Assembly (NCBI GenBank): GCA_002356455.1
Contig: AP017968.1
Coordinates: forward strand, 1,860,001-1,924,000
From: Fusobacterium varium
Lineage (GTDB): Bacteria > Fusobacteriota > Fusobacteriia > Fusobacteriales > Fusobacteriaceae
DNA length: 64,000 bases
Direction of reading: 5' to 3'
Of this stretch, positions 26,513-35,715 are shown one piece after another. Position 1 is the first letter of the stretch. The number at the start of each line of letters is the position of its first letter. Made by a program: the position numbers and the translations under genes. Below the pieces are notes generated by a model, which had not been told where the DNA came from, did not search any database, and was given only the letters and a program-made list of their open reading frames with translations.

Positions 26513-26585
26513 AGAACACCTCTTTTATTATATATTTTACTTCAATATTATTATAACCTATGAACTACAAATATCATAGCCTAAA

Positions 26586-27422
26586 TTATTTAACTTTAAT
26601 AGATATTTTTACCATATAGTTTTCATATCCTTCTATAGAAAGTTCATCTAATAAAACATCTTCATAGAAATTGCCAATAGTTTTCAGATTATTTTCTTTT
26701 ATAAAGACAAATATTTTATTATACACTTCATCTAATGAATAGTATCCTTTAGAATGATAAGCAGCAATATATTTTCCCTTTTCTTTTAAAAGAAAAGGGA
26801 TATTATTATTCTGCAATAATGGAAGCTGCTCAATAGTAATTTTAGTATAAAAAGATGAATACTTGTAATAGATTCCCTTGTAAATATTTTCATAGTCCTG
26901 CATACCACTTATAGGGTGGGGACTATATATGTTTTTCTCTTTACAAAATCTAATGTATTTTGCCAAATAAACAGCCATATCTTTTTCATTACTTATTTCA
27001 GCTTTTATAGGGATAAGATATTCATCAGGGTATTCCTCAATTTCTATTTTATCTGTGTCTATATCTAAAGTTGATCTGACTATTTCAGCTTTTTTATGAA
27101 AGAATTTTTTTATCTCTTTTAAATAAATTATTTTTTCATCTATTATTTTTTCTCTTTCTTCCATAAGAGCAACAAAATTTTTAGGACTCCTATTTTTCAT
27201 ATATTCTTTTATATCTTTTAAGGACATACCTAATTCTTTTAAAGTTAATATAACTTCAAAGACTTCTATCTGCTCAACAGCATAAAATCTGTAATCATTT
27301 TCTTTTCTTATAATTGGAGAAAATACTCCCACCTCATCATAATAAAAAAGTGTATGTTTAGTTACATTTACAAGTTTTGCAAATTCTCCTGTAGTAAAAT
27401 ATAGATTTGATTTATTTACCAT
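26586..27422 (-). CDS. MerR-family regulator with GyrI-like effector domain
   Basis: A 278-residue transcription factor with an N-terminal MerR winged helix ([23 protein letters not shown], split by the recognition helix), the linker helix [15 protein letters not shown] and a C-terminal domain of about 150 residues that looks like the GyrI/BmrR drug-binding fold. It is divergent from a MATE efflux gene. The spacer between them carries a promoter with the 19-base spacing that MerR-type activators correct. So it probably activates the pump in response to a lipophilic compound (inference). Confidence 0.87.
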   Translation of the reverse strand: MVNKSNLYFTTGEFAKLVNVTKHTLFYYDEVGVFSPIIRKENDYRFYAVEQIEVFEVILTLKELGMSLKDIKEYMKNRSPKNFVALMEEREKIIDEKIIYLKEIKKFFHKKAEIVRSTLDIDTDKIEIEEYPDEYLIPIKAEISNEKDMAVYLAKYIRFCKEKNIYSPHPISGMQDYENIYKGIYYKYSSFYTKITIEQLPLLQNNNIPFLLKEKGKYIAAYHSKGYYSLDEVYNKIFVFIKENNLKTIGNFYEDVLLDELSIEGYENYMVKISIKVK

Positions 27423-27439
27423 AATTTTTCATTCTCCTC

Positions 27440-27470
27440 TTGACTATCGGGTTACACTATACCTTATCAT
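27440..27470 (+). promoter_or_regulatory. MerR-type promoter of the MATE gene, 19-base spacer
   Basis: TTGACT (27440-27445), a spacer of exactly 19 bases, and TATCAT (27465-27470). The spacer has GGT and ACC arms around its centre. Over-long 19-base spacers are the hallmark of MerR-activated promoters, and a MerR gene diverges from this site. Confidence 0.75.
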
Positions 27471-27520
27471 ATCTGATGTAAGCAATAAATTCAATAGTTT
27501 TATAGAATATGGAGGAAAAA

Positions 27521-28849
27521 ATGAGTTACACAATAGCAAAAAAATTTAATTTATTATCACTGCTTAAATTTACAGTCCCAGCAATAATTATGATGCTGTT
27601 TATGTCATTGTATACAATAGTTGATGGAATATTTATCTCAAGACTTATTGGAACAACTGCACTTTCTGGATTAAATATAGTCTACCCTTTTATAAGTTTC
27701 ATACATGCAGTAGCTATTATGTTTGCAGCTGGAGGAAGTGCTATTATAGCTAAAAAAATGGGAGAGGGAAGGGATGAAGAAGCAAGAAATACTTTTTCTC
27801 TCATAGTATATACTGGAATATTTATTGGAATTTGTATATCAGTCTTTGGTAATGTATTTATAAATGAAATTGTAAGATTCTTAGGAGCTTCACCAGTACT
27901 AGAAAAGTATTCATATGATTATTTAAGAGTAATAATTTCTTTTACACCTTTTTTTATATTACAAATACTTTTTCAGACTTTTTTTATAACGGCTGGCAGA
28001 CCAGAGCTTGGATTAAGAATGACAATTGTTTCAGGTATTACTAATGCTGTTTTAGATTATATATTTATGAAAACATTTGGAATGGGAATGACAGGTGCAG
28101 CATTAGCAACAGTGTCAGGATATCTTATAATTTCAATGTTTGGAATAGTCTATTTTTTAAAAAAGAGAAATAATTTATATTTTATCAAAGTAAAAATGAA
28201 ATGGGAAATTATAAAAGAAAGCTGTATAAATGGTTCTTCAGAAATGGTCACAGATATTTCCAGTGGTGTAGTTACTTTTCTTTTCAATATAGTAATGATG
28301 AAATATATGGGAGAAAAGGGAGTAGCAGCTATAACTATTATACTTTACTCACAATTTGTTTTTATAGCAGTATATTTGGGATTTTCCATGGGTACAGCTC
28401 CAATTATAAGCTATAATTATGGAAATCAAAATAAGAAGCAGTTAAAAAGAATATTCAATATATGCTCAAAACTTATTATAGGATCATCAGTGGGAGTATT
28501 TCTTCTTTCATTGATATTTGCAAAATATATTGTTGGTTTTTTCGCACCAGAAGGAACAGAAGTATACATTATAGCTAGAAAAGGATTTTCATTATTTGCA
28601 ATAGCATATATTTTTGCAGGATATAATATATTTTCTTCTTCGCTGTTCACTGCATTATCCAATGGGAAAATATCAGCAGTAATTTCTTTTATGAGAACAT
28701 TAGTTTTTATAGTTTTAGGAATATTTTTTCTTCCTATGATGTTTAAAGTAAATGGAATATGGCTGGCAGTTCCTTTTGCAGAAATATTGTCTATTCTTGT
28801 ATCACTGTATTTTATAAAAAGAGAAAGAAATAATTATGGTTATATGTAA
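27521..28849 (+). CDS. MATE family multidrug efflux transporter
   Basis: A 442-residue, twelve-helix transporter of the DinF/NorM-like MATE family. Features are LLKFTVPAIIMMLFMSLYTIVDGIF-type start (here FTVPAIIMMLFMSLYTIVDG), SRLIGTTALSGLNIVYPF and the second-half repeat beginning SSEMVTDISSGVVTFLFN. The ATG at 27521 has GGAGG six bases upstream; the in-frame ATG at 27509 precedes that site. Controlled by the divergent MerR gene by layout. Confidence 0.92.
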   Translation: MSYTIAKKFNLLSLLKFTVPAIIMMLFMSLYTIVDGIFISRLIGTTALSGLNIVYPFISFIHAVAIMFAAGGSAIIAKKMGEGRDEEARNTFSLIVYTGIFIGICISVFGNVFINEIVRFLGASPVLEKYSYDYLRVIISFTPFFILQILFQTFFITAGRPELGLRMTIVSGITNAVLDYIFMKTFGMGMTGAALATVSGYLIISMFGIVYFLKKRNNLYFIKVKMKWEIIKESCINGSSEMVTDISSGVVTFLFNIVMMKYMGEKGVAAITIILYSQFVFIAVYLGFSMGTAPIISYNYGNQNKKQLKRIFNICSKLIIGSSVGVFLLSLIFAKYIVGFFAPEGTEVYIIARKGFSLFAIAYIFAGYNIFSSSLFTALSNGKISAVISFMRTLVFIVLGIFFLPMMFKVNGIWLAVPFAEILSILVSLYFIKRERNNYGYM

Positions 28850-29096
28850 AAAATGGATGATTCATATATAGAAATATAATTTTAGAATTTTCCAGCAGAA
28901 AGATTTATTATTAATTTTGTTCTTAAAATATAAAAGAATAGTTGAAGGATTACAACAGTTCCACTGTTGCATCCCAGTAATTATAGCAGTTAAAATTATA
29001 ACTGCTTAATTACTGGAAACACATTTCATTAATTACATAAATCTTTCTAATTTCCAAACTTCTAAAATTTAGTCTAGCTTATATTCATCCATTTTT
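28848..29096. repeat. 249-base near-palindromic element (copy A)
   Basis: The left arm from 28848 (AAAAATGGATGA, then ATTTTAGAA, then AGAAAGATTTAT) is mirrored by the right arm back from 29096 over about 68 bases with scattered differences. Inside lie a hairpin CAACAGT/ACTGTTG (28953-28969) and a long palindrome at 28974-29016 built on CAGTAATTATAGCAGTTA. It fills the space between the convergent MATE and AEC genes exactly. It carries no reading frame of note. Confidence 0.8.
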
Positions 29097-29105
29097 AAAT
29101 ATTTT

Positions 29106-30020
29106 CTACATATATAACATTTGTACAACCATAAAAAATAATGGTATTGTAACAATAGAAAGAATAGTGCTCAGGCAAACTGTTTTTATAGCAAGAAGAT
29201 AATTTCTGTCATATTGCTGGGCAAAAATTGCTATGTTTCCTCCTACAGAAGTACAAGCAGCAATAAGTACTGACATTACCATAGTAGTATTATCTATTGG
29301 AAGAAAATAAAATACCCCTAATGTTAACAATGGAATAACTAAAAGCCTCATAGACATACATGGATAAATTTTATAATCAAGAAAAATATCTTTTATATCA
29401 GCTTTAGCAAGAAACACACCTAATACCAGCATAGCAACTGGAGTATTCATTGAAGCAAGAAAACCGATTGTCTTTACAACAGTTTCATGTACAGGAATAG
29501 AGAAAAGAAATATTATAAGACCTATTATCATGCTCACAAGCATAGGATTAGTGACAAGATTTTTAGGTTTTATATTTTCAGTTTCTCCTGTCATTATAAA
29601 CACTCCATAAGTCCATTGAAAAAGATTTAAAAGAGTGACATAAGCAGCTACATAAAAAACAGCTTCACTGCCAAAAACTGCCTGTGTAAGTGGAATTCCA
29701 ATAAATCCAGCATTTGAATATGAAGAAGCAAAATTTTCAATTGGTTTTCTTCTGCCATAGGCAACAGCAGAAACAGCCATAGCCAAAAGGAGCCCTAAAA
29801 GAGCCAATCCAGTTGACATCCACATATCTCTGAATTTTTCTGGAGTAAATTCAACTATATATGATTTGATAATAACACTTGGAATAATTATACGAAGTAA
29901 AACATTTCCAAATTCTTTTGCTCCCTGATCAGTGATGTATTTTAATTTATAAAGTGCAGCACCTACCCCCATAAGCATAAACATTATTATTATTTGTTTC
30001 AGTAAAATATAAGTAATCAC
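29106..30020 (-). CDS. auxin efflux carrier (AEC) family transporter
   Basis: A 304-residue permease with about ten hydrophobic helices. Family marks are the N-terminal GVGAALYKLKYIT, NVLLRIIIPSVIIKSY with the conserved Pro, YSNAGFIGIPLTQAVFG and the C-terminal ACTSVGGNIAIFAQQY. I start it at the GTG at 30020, which has AAGGGGG eight bases upstream; the ATG at 30059 has no site. AEC proteins often export malate or other organic anions; the substrate here is unknown. Confidence 0.87.
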   Translation of the reverse strand: MITYILLKQIIIMFMLMGVGAALYKLKYITDQGAKEFGNVLLRIIIPSVIIKSYIVEFTPEKFRDMWMSTGLALLGLLLAMAVSAVAYGRRKPIENFASSYSNAGFIGIPLTQAVFGSEAVFYVAAYVTLLNLFQWTYGVFIMTGETENIKPKNLVTNPMLVSMIIGLIIFLFSIPVHETVVKTIGFLASMNTPVAMLVLGVFLAKADIKDIFLDYKIYPCMSMRLLVIPLLTLGVFYFLPIDNTTMVMSVLIAACTSVGGNIAIFAQQYDRNYLLAIKTVCLSTILSIVTIPLFFMVVQMLYM

Positions 30021-30076
30021 TTTTCTTTCCCCCTTAGTTTTATCAGAATATTCTACCATATTTTCTCACAAAAGAA

Positions 30077-30102
30077 AATCCTCTCATTTAATTGAGAGGA
30101 TT
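30077..30102 (-). terminator. terminator downstream of asnA
   Basis: AATCCTCTCA (30077-30086) and TGAGAGGATT (30093-30102) form a perfect 10-base stem; on the minus strand TTTTCTTTTG follows. It lies about 225 bases past asnA and before the AEC gene, both on the minus strand. Confidence 0.75.
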
Positions 30103-30326
30103 AAAATATTATTATTGCATCTGTTTAATTTAAAGAAAATTACAAATTGTTTCATATTCAATAAAGTTGATTAATTAGGTTTATTTCACTAAAACCCCAA
30201 AACTCATTACAGGCAAACAGTTGTATTTTTCAGCGTTCAATTTCGCTGTATTAATCTGACTTTATTTCATAAATTTCACAATTCTTAAAATTTTCTTATA
30301 AATATTCACATAATTAAATTTTTGTT
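30103..30326. other. AT-rich gap after asnA
   Basis: This stretch between the asnA stop and its distal hairpin holds no reading frame with a ribosome binding site and no clear structure. It would be a long 3' untranslated region if the hairpin at 30077-30102 ends asnA. Confidence 0.4.
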
Positions 30327-31310
30327 TCATAAAAGGTGAATATTTAATTTTTTACAGATCTCATGAACTTCTTTTGGCCACATAGAAGCTTGAACTTCTC
30401 CTATATGAAGTTTGTCAAGGAAGAACATACAGATACGAGATTGGCCTATTCCTCCGCCAATAGTATATGGCAACTCTTTATTGATAAGTTTTTTATGATA
30501 ATCTAATTCTTTTCTGTCTTCACACCCAGCTATTTCAAGTTGTTTTACCAATGAATCTTCATCTACTCTTATTCCCATAGATGAAAGTTCCAACCCTATT
30601 CCAAGAGGCTCATAATTTAGAATTATATCTCCGTTTAATTCCCAGTCATCATAGTCAGGGGCTCTTCCATCATGTTTTTCTCCTGAATTAAGCGTTCCTC
30701 CTATTTTCATTAGGAATACTGCACCATATTCTTTAGCAGCTGCATGTTCTCTTTCTTTTGGAGTAAGAAGAGGATATTTATCTTCTAATTCCTGTGCAGT
30801 AATAAATGTTATTTTTTCAGGTATCTTTTTGTCTAGTTCAGGATATAACGAATTAACATAATCTTCAGTTTTTTTGAATACTTCGTATATCCCAGAAACT
30901 ATTTCTTTTAATGTTTCTTCTTTTCTGTCTTCTTTAGCTATTATTTTTTCCCAGTCCCACTGATCAACATAATATGAATGGATGAAATCTGTATCTTCAT
31001 CTCTTCTTATAGCATTCATGTCAGTGTATAGTCCTTCTCCTATATTGAAGTTATAATTGTGAAGTGCCATTCTTTTCCATTTTGCTAAAGAGTGAACAAT
31101 TTCAGCTTTATCTCCAGCTTTTGTAACAAAGCTTACTGGTCTTTCGATTCCATTTAAATTATCATTTAATCCACTTTCTGGTTTAACGAATAATGGAGCT
31201 GAAACTCTTGTTAAATTTAGTTCTTTAGCTAATTCCCTTTCAAAGAAATCTTTTACTTGTTTGATTGCGACCTCAGTCTGCCTGATGTCTAGTTTTGATT
31301 TGTAACCCAT
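30327..31310 (-). CDS. asnA: aspartate-ammonia ligase
   Basis: A 327-residue ammonia-dependent asparagine synthetase; E. coli AsnA is 330 residues. It has the class II aminoacyl-tRNA synthetase-like fold, with [20 protein letters not shown], the ATP-binding [20 protein letters not shown] and the C-terminal [13 protein letters not shown] motif. The ATG at 31310 has AAGGAAG eight bases upstream; the GTG at 31319 is between them. A consensus-like promoter lies just upstream (31359-31387). It makes asparagine from aspartate and ammonium using ATP. Confidence 0.95.
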   Translation of the reverse strand: MGYKSKLDIRQTEVAIKQVKDFFERELAKELNLTRVSAPLFVKPESGLNDNLNGIERPVSFVTKAGDKAEIVHSLAKWKRMALHNYNFNIGEGLYTDMNAIRRDEDTDFIHSYYVDQWDWEKIIAKEDRKEETLKEIVSGIYEVFKKTEDYVNSLYPELDKKIPEKITFITAQELEDKYPLLTPKEREHAAAKEYGAVFLMKIGGTLNSGEKHDGRAPDYDDWELNGDIILNYEPLGIGLELSSMGIRVDEDSLVKQLEIAGCEDRKELDYHKKLINKELPYTIGGGIGQSRICMFFLDKLHIGEVQASMWPKEVHEICKKLNIHLL

Positions 31311-31358
31311 TTTTATCACTTCCTTATTAAAATTATTATCACTTCAATATAATTTAGT

Positions 31359-31387
31359 ATAATATCACTACTTGAGCCCCTTGTCAA
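31359..31387 (-). promoter_or_regulatory. asnA promoter
   Basis: On the minus strand TTGACA (31387-31382), a 17-base spacer and TATTAT (31364-31359), about 50 bases before the asnA start. Confidence 0.8.
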
Positions 31388-31461
31388 TACCCAATAATAA
31401 AAAATGAAAATAAAATTCAAAAAAAATATTTTATTAAAAAAAAGTATCACAAATAAAAGAA

Positions 31462-31490
31462 TTGACTTTTTAAAAGTAATAGCGTATAAT
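31462..31490 (+). promoter_or_regulatory. strong sigma70 promoter of the basic amino acid transporter leader
   Basis: TTGACT (31462-31467), a 17-base spacer and a perfect TATAAT (31485-31490). Transcription would start near 31497, about 300 bases before the first transporter gene. Confidence 0.85.
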
Positions 31491-31531
31491 AATAAAAAAT
31501 ATAAAGGAATTAAATTAAAGGGAGAAAGCAA

Positions 31532-31579
31532 ATGAAGTTCAGGAATAATAGGATAAGGAATTTACTAATAGAAAATTGA
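31532..31579 (+). CDS. 15-residue arginine-rich leader peptide
   Basis: A short frame reading MKFRNNRIRNLLIEN with AAAGGGAGAAAG upstream of its ATG. Residues 4, 7 and 9 are Arg, all written AGG, a codon that looks uncommon in neighbouring genes (not counted). The AGG codons 7 and 9 lie in the 5' arm of an RNA stem: AGGATAAGG (31550-31558) pairs with CCTTATCTT (31586-31594). Two intrinsic terminators follow before the transporter genes. This is the layout of a transcription attenuator in which stalling at Arg codons changes downstream folding. Confidence 0.7.
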   Translation: MKFRNNRIRNLLIEN

Positions 31580-31687
31580 ATATCACCTTATCTTTAAAAT
31601 TGGCTGATCAAAATTAAACTTTCTTTGAAAAGATTGGAAATCATCTTTATTATTTAATATATTTCCATGAGTATAAAATGAGAATGG

Positions 31688-31721
31688 TCAATAGATGTTT
31701 ATCTATTGATTTTGTTTTTTT
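31688..31721 (+). terminator. leader terminator 1
   Basis: TCAATAGAT (31688-31696) and ATCTATTGA (31701-31709) with a 4-base loop, followed by TTTTGTTTTTTT. It lies upstream of the transporter genes in the leader and would stop transcription by default. Confidence 0.88.
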
Positions 31722-31730
31722 AAGAGTTTA

Positions 31731-31766
31731 AGTACAGACCTATTTTGAAGGCTGTACTTTTTTTTA
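31731..31766 (+). terminator. leader terminator 2
   Basis: AGTACAGACCT pairs with AGGCTGTACT with one bulged base, followed by eight or more T residues. It is a second terminator in the same leader, 38 bases before the first transporter start. Confidence 0.88.
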
Positions 31767-31804
31767 TAAAAAAATAAAAATTTAAATAAATGAAGGGGGA
31801 ACAA

Positions 31805-32515
31805 ATGGAGTATTTAGCATTACTAAAAGATATTTTTCTTGGAGGAAACAGATACATGTATATTGTAAATGGACTGGCTTTCTCTATTGGGACAACTATG
31901 CTGGCAGCATTAATCGGAGTATTATTAGGTATATTTATTGCTCTTATGGAATTGTCACATTTTTATCCATTAAAACATAAAAAGGGATGGGAGAAGTTTA
32001 ATCCTATATCATCACTTGCATTTGCATATGTAGACCTTATTAGAGGAACACCAGCAGTTGTACAGCTTATGATACTTGCAAACTTAATATTTGTAGGAGC
32101 TTTAAGAGATACACCTATACTTGTTATAGCTGGACTATCTTTTGGAATCAATTCAGGTGCTTATGTTGCTGAAATAATAAGAGCAGGTATAGAAGGGTTG
32201 GATAAAGGACAAATGGAAGCAGCAAGAGCTTTGGGGATGCCTTATGGAATTGCTATGAAAGAGATCATTATCCCACAAGCTGTAAAAAAAATACTTCCAG
32301 CATTAGTTAGTGAATTCATTACTTTATTAAAAGAAACATCTATTGTAGGATTCATTGGAGGAGTAGATTTATTGAGATCAGCAAATATTATCACAAGTCA
32401 GACATATAGAGGGGTTGAACCTTTATTGGCAGTAGGGTTGATATATCTGATATTAACAGCTGTATTTACTAAATTTATGAGAGGAATAGAAAAGGGGTTG
32501 AAGGTAAGTGATTAA
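31805..32515 (+). CDS. basic/polar amino acid ABC transporter permease
   Basis: A 236-residue permease of the HisM/GlnP/ArtQM family. It has the polar amino acid N-terminal TM pattern [20 protein letters not shown], the [13 protein letters not shown] motif, and the EAA loop [30 protein letters not shown] lies just before the ATG at 31805; an in-frame start at 31790 precedes that site. It is the first gene of a permease-ATPase-binding protein operon behind an attenuator-like leader. A single permease would act as a homodimer. Confidence 0.93.
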   Translation: MEYLALLKDIFLGGNRYMYIVNGLAFSIGTTMLAALIGVLLGIFIALMELSHFYPLKHKKGWEKFNPISSLAFAYVDLIRGTPAVVQLMILANLIFVGALRDTPILVIAGLSFGINSGAYVAEIIRAGIEGLDKGQMEAARALGMPYGIAMKEIIIPQAVKKILPALVSEFITLLKETSIVGFIGGVDLLRSANIITSQTYRGVEPLLAVGLIYLILTAVFTKFMRGIEKGLKVSD

Positions 32516-33236
32516 AGTAGCTAATTTATATAAAAATTTTGGAAAATTAGAAGTATTAAAAAATATAAGTGCAGAAATACATAAAGGTGATATAGTAGCA
32601 ATAATAGGACCATCAGGAAGTGGAAAATCTACTTTTCTAAGATGTTTAAACAGACTTGAAGAACCTACAGCTGGACATATTTATGTAAAAGGAGAAGATC
32701 TTATGGCTCCCGGAACTGATATCAATAAAGTTCGTGAAAAAGTTGGAATGGTATTTCAGCATTTTAATCTTTTTCCTCATAAGACAGTTTTAGAAAATCT
32801 TACTCTTTCGCCTATGAAATTAAAAGGTTATTCACAGGAAGAAGCTAATAAAAAAGCAATGATTCTATTAGATAAAGTAGGCTTAAGAGAAAAAGCTGAT
32901 GCTTATCCTAATCAGCTTTCAGGAGGACAAAAACAGAGAATAGCTATAGCAAGAGCTCTCGCTATGGAACCGGAAGTAATGCTTTTTGATGAACCTACAT
33001 CTGCTCTTGACCCAGAAATGATTAAAGAGGTTCTTGATGTTATGAGAGATTTAGCAAAAGAAGGAATGACAATGCTTATAGTAACTCATGAAATGGGATT
33101 TGCAAGAAATGTAGCAAATAGATTATTTTTTATGGATAGAGGAGACATACTGGAAGATACTACTCCTGCTGAGCTATTTGACAATCCAAAACATGAAAGA
33201 ACAAAAGAATTTTTAGAGAAAGTCTTGAATAAATAA
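32508..33236 (+). CDS. basic/polar amino acid ABC transporter ATPase
   Basis: A 242-residue ATPase of the GlnQ/HisP/ArtP group. Motifs are Walker [20 protein letters not shown]-loop [12 protein letters not shown], signature [16 protein letters not shown], Walker [15 protein letters not shown] and switch VTHEMGFA. The start is a GTG that overlaps the permease stop by 8 bases, showing translational coupling. It powers uptake of the amino acid bound by the next gene's product. Confidence 0.94.
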   Translation: MIKVANLYKNFGKLEVLKNISAEIHKGDIVAIIGPSGSGKSTFLRCLNRLEEPTAGHIYVKGEDLMAPGTDINKVREKVGMVFQHFNLFPHKTVLENLTLSPMKLKGYSQEEANKKAMILLDKVGLREKADAYPNQLSGGQKQRIAIARALAMEPEVMLFDEPTSALDPEMIKEVLDVMRDLAKEGMTMLIVTHEMGFARNVANRLFFMDRGDILEDTTPAELFDNPKHERTKEFLEKVLNK

Positions 33237-33278
33237 GAAATATGTAGTTTAATAGATATATAAAAAGGGGGTAATAAT

Positions 33279-34004
33279 ATGAATAAATTATTAAAATCAT
33301 TATTAATGGGAGCAATGGTTTTATCATTATCGGTAACAGTACTAGCAAAAGATAAAATCTATGTTGGGACAAATGCAGAATTTCCACCATTTGAATATCT
33401 TGAAAATGGAGAAATCACAGGTTTTGATATGGATTTAGTACATGAGATTGGAAAAATAGTAGATGCAGACATAAAAATAGTGGATATGGCTTTTGATGGA
33501 CTGCTTCCAGCACTTCAAATGAAAAAAGTTGACTTGGTAATAGCTGGAATGACTGCTAATGAAGAAAGAATGAAAACTGTATCTTTCACACAGCCTTATT
33601 ATACTGCCAGCCAAGTAATCATAGTAAAAGAAGGAGATAGTTCTATAAAATCTTTTGCTGATCTTAAAGGGAAAAAAGTTGGAGTTATGCTTGGATTCAC
33701 TGGAGATATGGTTGTCAGCGAGATTGATGGAGTTAAAATTGAGAGATTCAATGCTGCTTATGCTGGAATAATGGCACTTCAAGCTGGAAAAGTCGAAGCG
33801 ATTGTACTAGATTCTGAACCAGCTAAAAATTATGTTGCACAAAATAAAGGTTTGGTTTTAGCTGATGCAGATGCAGAACAGGAGGAATATGCAATTGCAG
33901 TTAGAAAAAATGATAAGGCACTTTTAGAAAAAGTAGAAAAAGCCCTTAGTGAAATTAAAGAAAATGGAACTTATGATAAACTTATTCAAAAATATTTTAA
34001 TTAA
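33279..34004 (+). CDS. basic amino acid ABC transporter binding protein
   Basis: A 241-residue periplasmic binding protein of family 3. It has a type I signal peptide ending VLA before KDK, then IYVGTNAEFPPFEYLENGEI, GFDMDLVHEIGKI, LPALQMKKVDLVIAGMT and FTQPYYTASQVIIV, the pattern of proteins annotated as basic or polar amino acid (arginine, lysine, ornithine) binders. AAAGGGGG precedes the ATG. No lipobox is present, so it would be free in the periplasm of an outer-membraned cell. The arginine leader upstream favours arginine as ligand. Confidence 0.92.
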   Translation: MNKLLKSLLMGAMVLSLSVTVLAKDKIYVGTNAEFPPFEYLENGEITGFDMDLVHEIGKIVDADIKIVDMAFDGLLPALQMKKVDLVIAGMTANEERMKTVSFTQPYYTASQVIIVKEGDSSIKSFADLKGKKVGVMLGFTGDMVVSEIDGVKIERFNAAYAGIMALQAGKVEAIVLDSEPAKNYVAQNKGLVLADADAEQEEYAIAVRKNDKALLEKVEKALSEIKENGTYDKLIQKYFN

Positions 34005-34090
34005 GAACCATATAATTTTAAGAGGATGAGAAAAGTTAATATGACACTGTGCATCTTATTAAATATTTAACCTAAATAATATAAAAATTT

Positions 34091-34140
34091 TAAACAGCTG
34101 AAGTTCTATATCTCTAGGACTGAGGCTGTTTATTTTTTAT
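34091..34140 (+). terminator. terminator of the basic amino acid transporter operon
   Basis: TAAACAGC and GCTGTTTA form the base of a hairpin with an inner AGTTC/GGACT pairing, followed by TTTTTTAT. Confidence 0.75.
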
Positions 34141-34223
34141 ACTTTTATTTCTTCTCTCATTCTCTTCATTTTTTTAATAAAAGTGATATAATTACTATAT
34201 AAATATATATAGGGAGAAGAGAG

Positions 34224-34934
34224 ATGAAAATAGATATAATTTTAACAGCAGCAGATATACAGCCTGAAAAAATAAAAGATAAAATTGTGGTAATCATAGA
34301 TGTACTTAGAGCAACAAGTGTAATGATAACAGCTCTGGCAAATGGAGCAAAGGCAATATATCCATATAAAGATATTGAAAGTGTATTGGAAAATTCAAAA
34401 AAATCTAAATCTTTTGTCCTGGGTGGAGAAAGAAAAGGATTAAAAATTGAAGGATTTGATTTTGGAAATTCTCCATTAGAATATACCAAAGAAGCAGTAG
34501 CAGGAAAAGATATGTTTATGACAACAAGCAATGGTACAAGAGCTATTGAAAATTCTGCTAATGGTTCTAAAAAACTTTTTATAGCAGCCTTTTTAAATGT
34601 AGAAAGTGTAGCTAAAAAAATATTAGAAGAGAATGTTGATACTGTAATAATCTGTTCTGGTACTGATAATAATTTTTCTTTAGATGATGCGTTATGTGCT
34701 GGAGAAATAATAAAGAGAGCAAAAGAAAAAAATAAGAATATTGATCTCACTGATATCAGTCTTGCTATGAAAAGATTAGCTGAAACATCTTTGGGAATAG
34801 AAAAGACTCTTGAAGGAAGTAAGCATTTTGAATATTTAAAAACAATAGGTTTTTATGGAGATATGAATCATTGTTTTACTATGGATATGTTTGATATAGT
34901 TCCAGAATATAAAAATGGAGTTATAACTAAATAA
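34224..34934 (+). CDS. comB: ComB-like 2-phosphosulfolactate phosphatase family protein
   Basis: A 236-residue protein of the ComB family, which in methanogens hydrolyses 2-phosphosulfolactate in coenzyme M biosynthesis. The family motifs IDVLRATSVMITAL near residue 26 and TTSNGTRAIE near 101, and CSGTDNNFSLDDALCAG with acidic metal ligands, are present. Coenzyme M is not expected in this organism, so the bacterial substrate is unknown. AGGGAG precedes the ATG. Its end overlaps the convergent DMT gene by 8 bases. Confidence 0.87.
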   Translation: MKIDIILTAADIQPEKIKDKIVVIIDVLRATSVMITALANGAKAIYPYKDIESVLENSKKSKSFVLGGERKGLKIEGFDFGNSPLEYTKEAVAGKDMFMTTSNGTRAIENSANGSKKLFIAAFLNVESVAKKILEENVDTVIICSGTDNNFSLDDALCAGEIIKRAKEKNKNIDLTDISLAMKRLAETSLGIEKTLEGSKHFEYLKTIGFYGDMNHCFTMDMFDIVPEYKNGVITK

Positions 34935-35715
34935 CTCCAGCTAAAATAACACTTATAAATAATAAAACAGCTCCTGCATAACCCTTTGCTGAAAGAAGTT
35001 CACCAAGGAATATAAAAGCAAAAAATGCTGAAAATACAGGTTCCAAAGATAAAATTATTCCAGCCTGTATGGCACTGGTATCTTTTAATGCATATATTTG
35101 CATAATATAGCAAACTGCTGTACAGAATATTCCTAATATTATTATTACTCCCCACAGTTTTATATCATGTGGAAATTTAAAAGATTCAGTAGTGAATGAA
35201 ATAAGTCCATTCATAACAGCAATTATTCCCATCTGTAAAGCACCTATAGCTACTGAATCTGCATTTTTAGGTATCCGTTCCATAACCAATACTTGAAGAG
35301 CAAAAGCAAGAGCACAGATAATACATAACAAATCTCCTTTATTTATAGTTAATTGCTCATTTAAAGTTAAAAGAACTATTCCTATAGTTGCTAGAATAAC
35401 ACTTACAAGTAATTTAAATTTTATTTTCTTTTTCAAAAAAATAACTGATATTACTGGAATCATCACTACAGAAAGGCTTATTAAAAATCCAGCATTAGAA
35501 GCACTTGTATATTTTACTCCAGTAGTCATTGTGAGCACAGATATAAATGCTAAAATTCCTAATATAGCTGAATACTTCAATGTTATTTTATCAGATAAAG
35601 TAGTAAGATTGAATGGTTCCAGTAATCCTATTCCTATTTTGGTTAGAAAATAAGTTGATCCCCAAAATAGAGCTACTAATCCCACAAAAAAATTCGCCCT
35701 TAATTGTCTGTTCAT
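34927..35715 (-). CDS. EamA/DMT permease, apparently lacking one helix
   Basis: A 262-residue member of the drug/metabolite transporter superfamily (EamA, ten-helix type). TM1 (ANFFVGLVALFWGSTYFLTK) and eight later segments are clear. But the sequence jumps from LEPFNLTTL straight to SDKITLKYSAILG, where family members have about 30 more residues forming TM2, usually beginning with an RF-x-x-A pattern. The frame is intact, so this looks like an in-frame deletion (35.58-35.64 kb). It may be non-functional or have altered topology. AGGGGGAAG precedes the ATG. Confidence 0.83.
   Translation of the reverse strand: MNRQLRANFFVGLVALFWGSTYFLTKIGIGLLEPFNLTTLSDKITLKYSAILGILAFISVLTMTTGVKYTSASNAGFLISLSVVMIPVISVIFLKKKIKFKLLVSVILATIGIVLLTLNEQLTINKGDLLCIICALAFALQVLVMERIPKNADSVAIGALQMGIIAVMNGLISFTTESFKFPHDIKLWGVIIILGIFCTAVCYIMQIYALKDTSAIQAGIILSLEPVFSAFFAFIFLGELLSAKGYAGAVLLFISVILAGVI

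Noticed and set aside
34166-34750. 194-residue open frame antisense to the comB-like gene
   Set aside because: The sense frame is a recognised conserved family; the antisense frame has no start signals.
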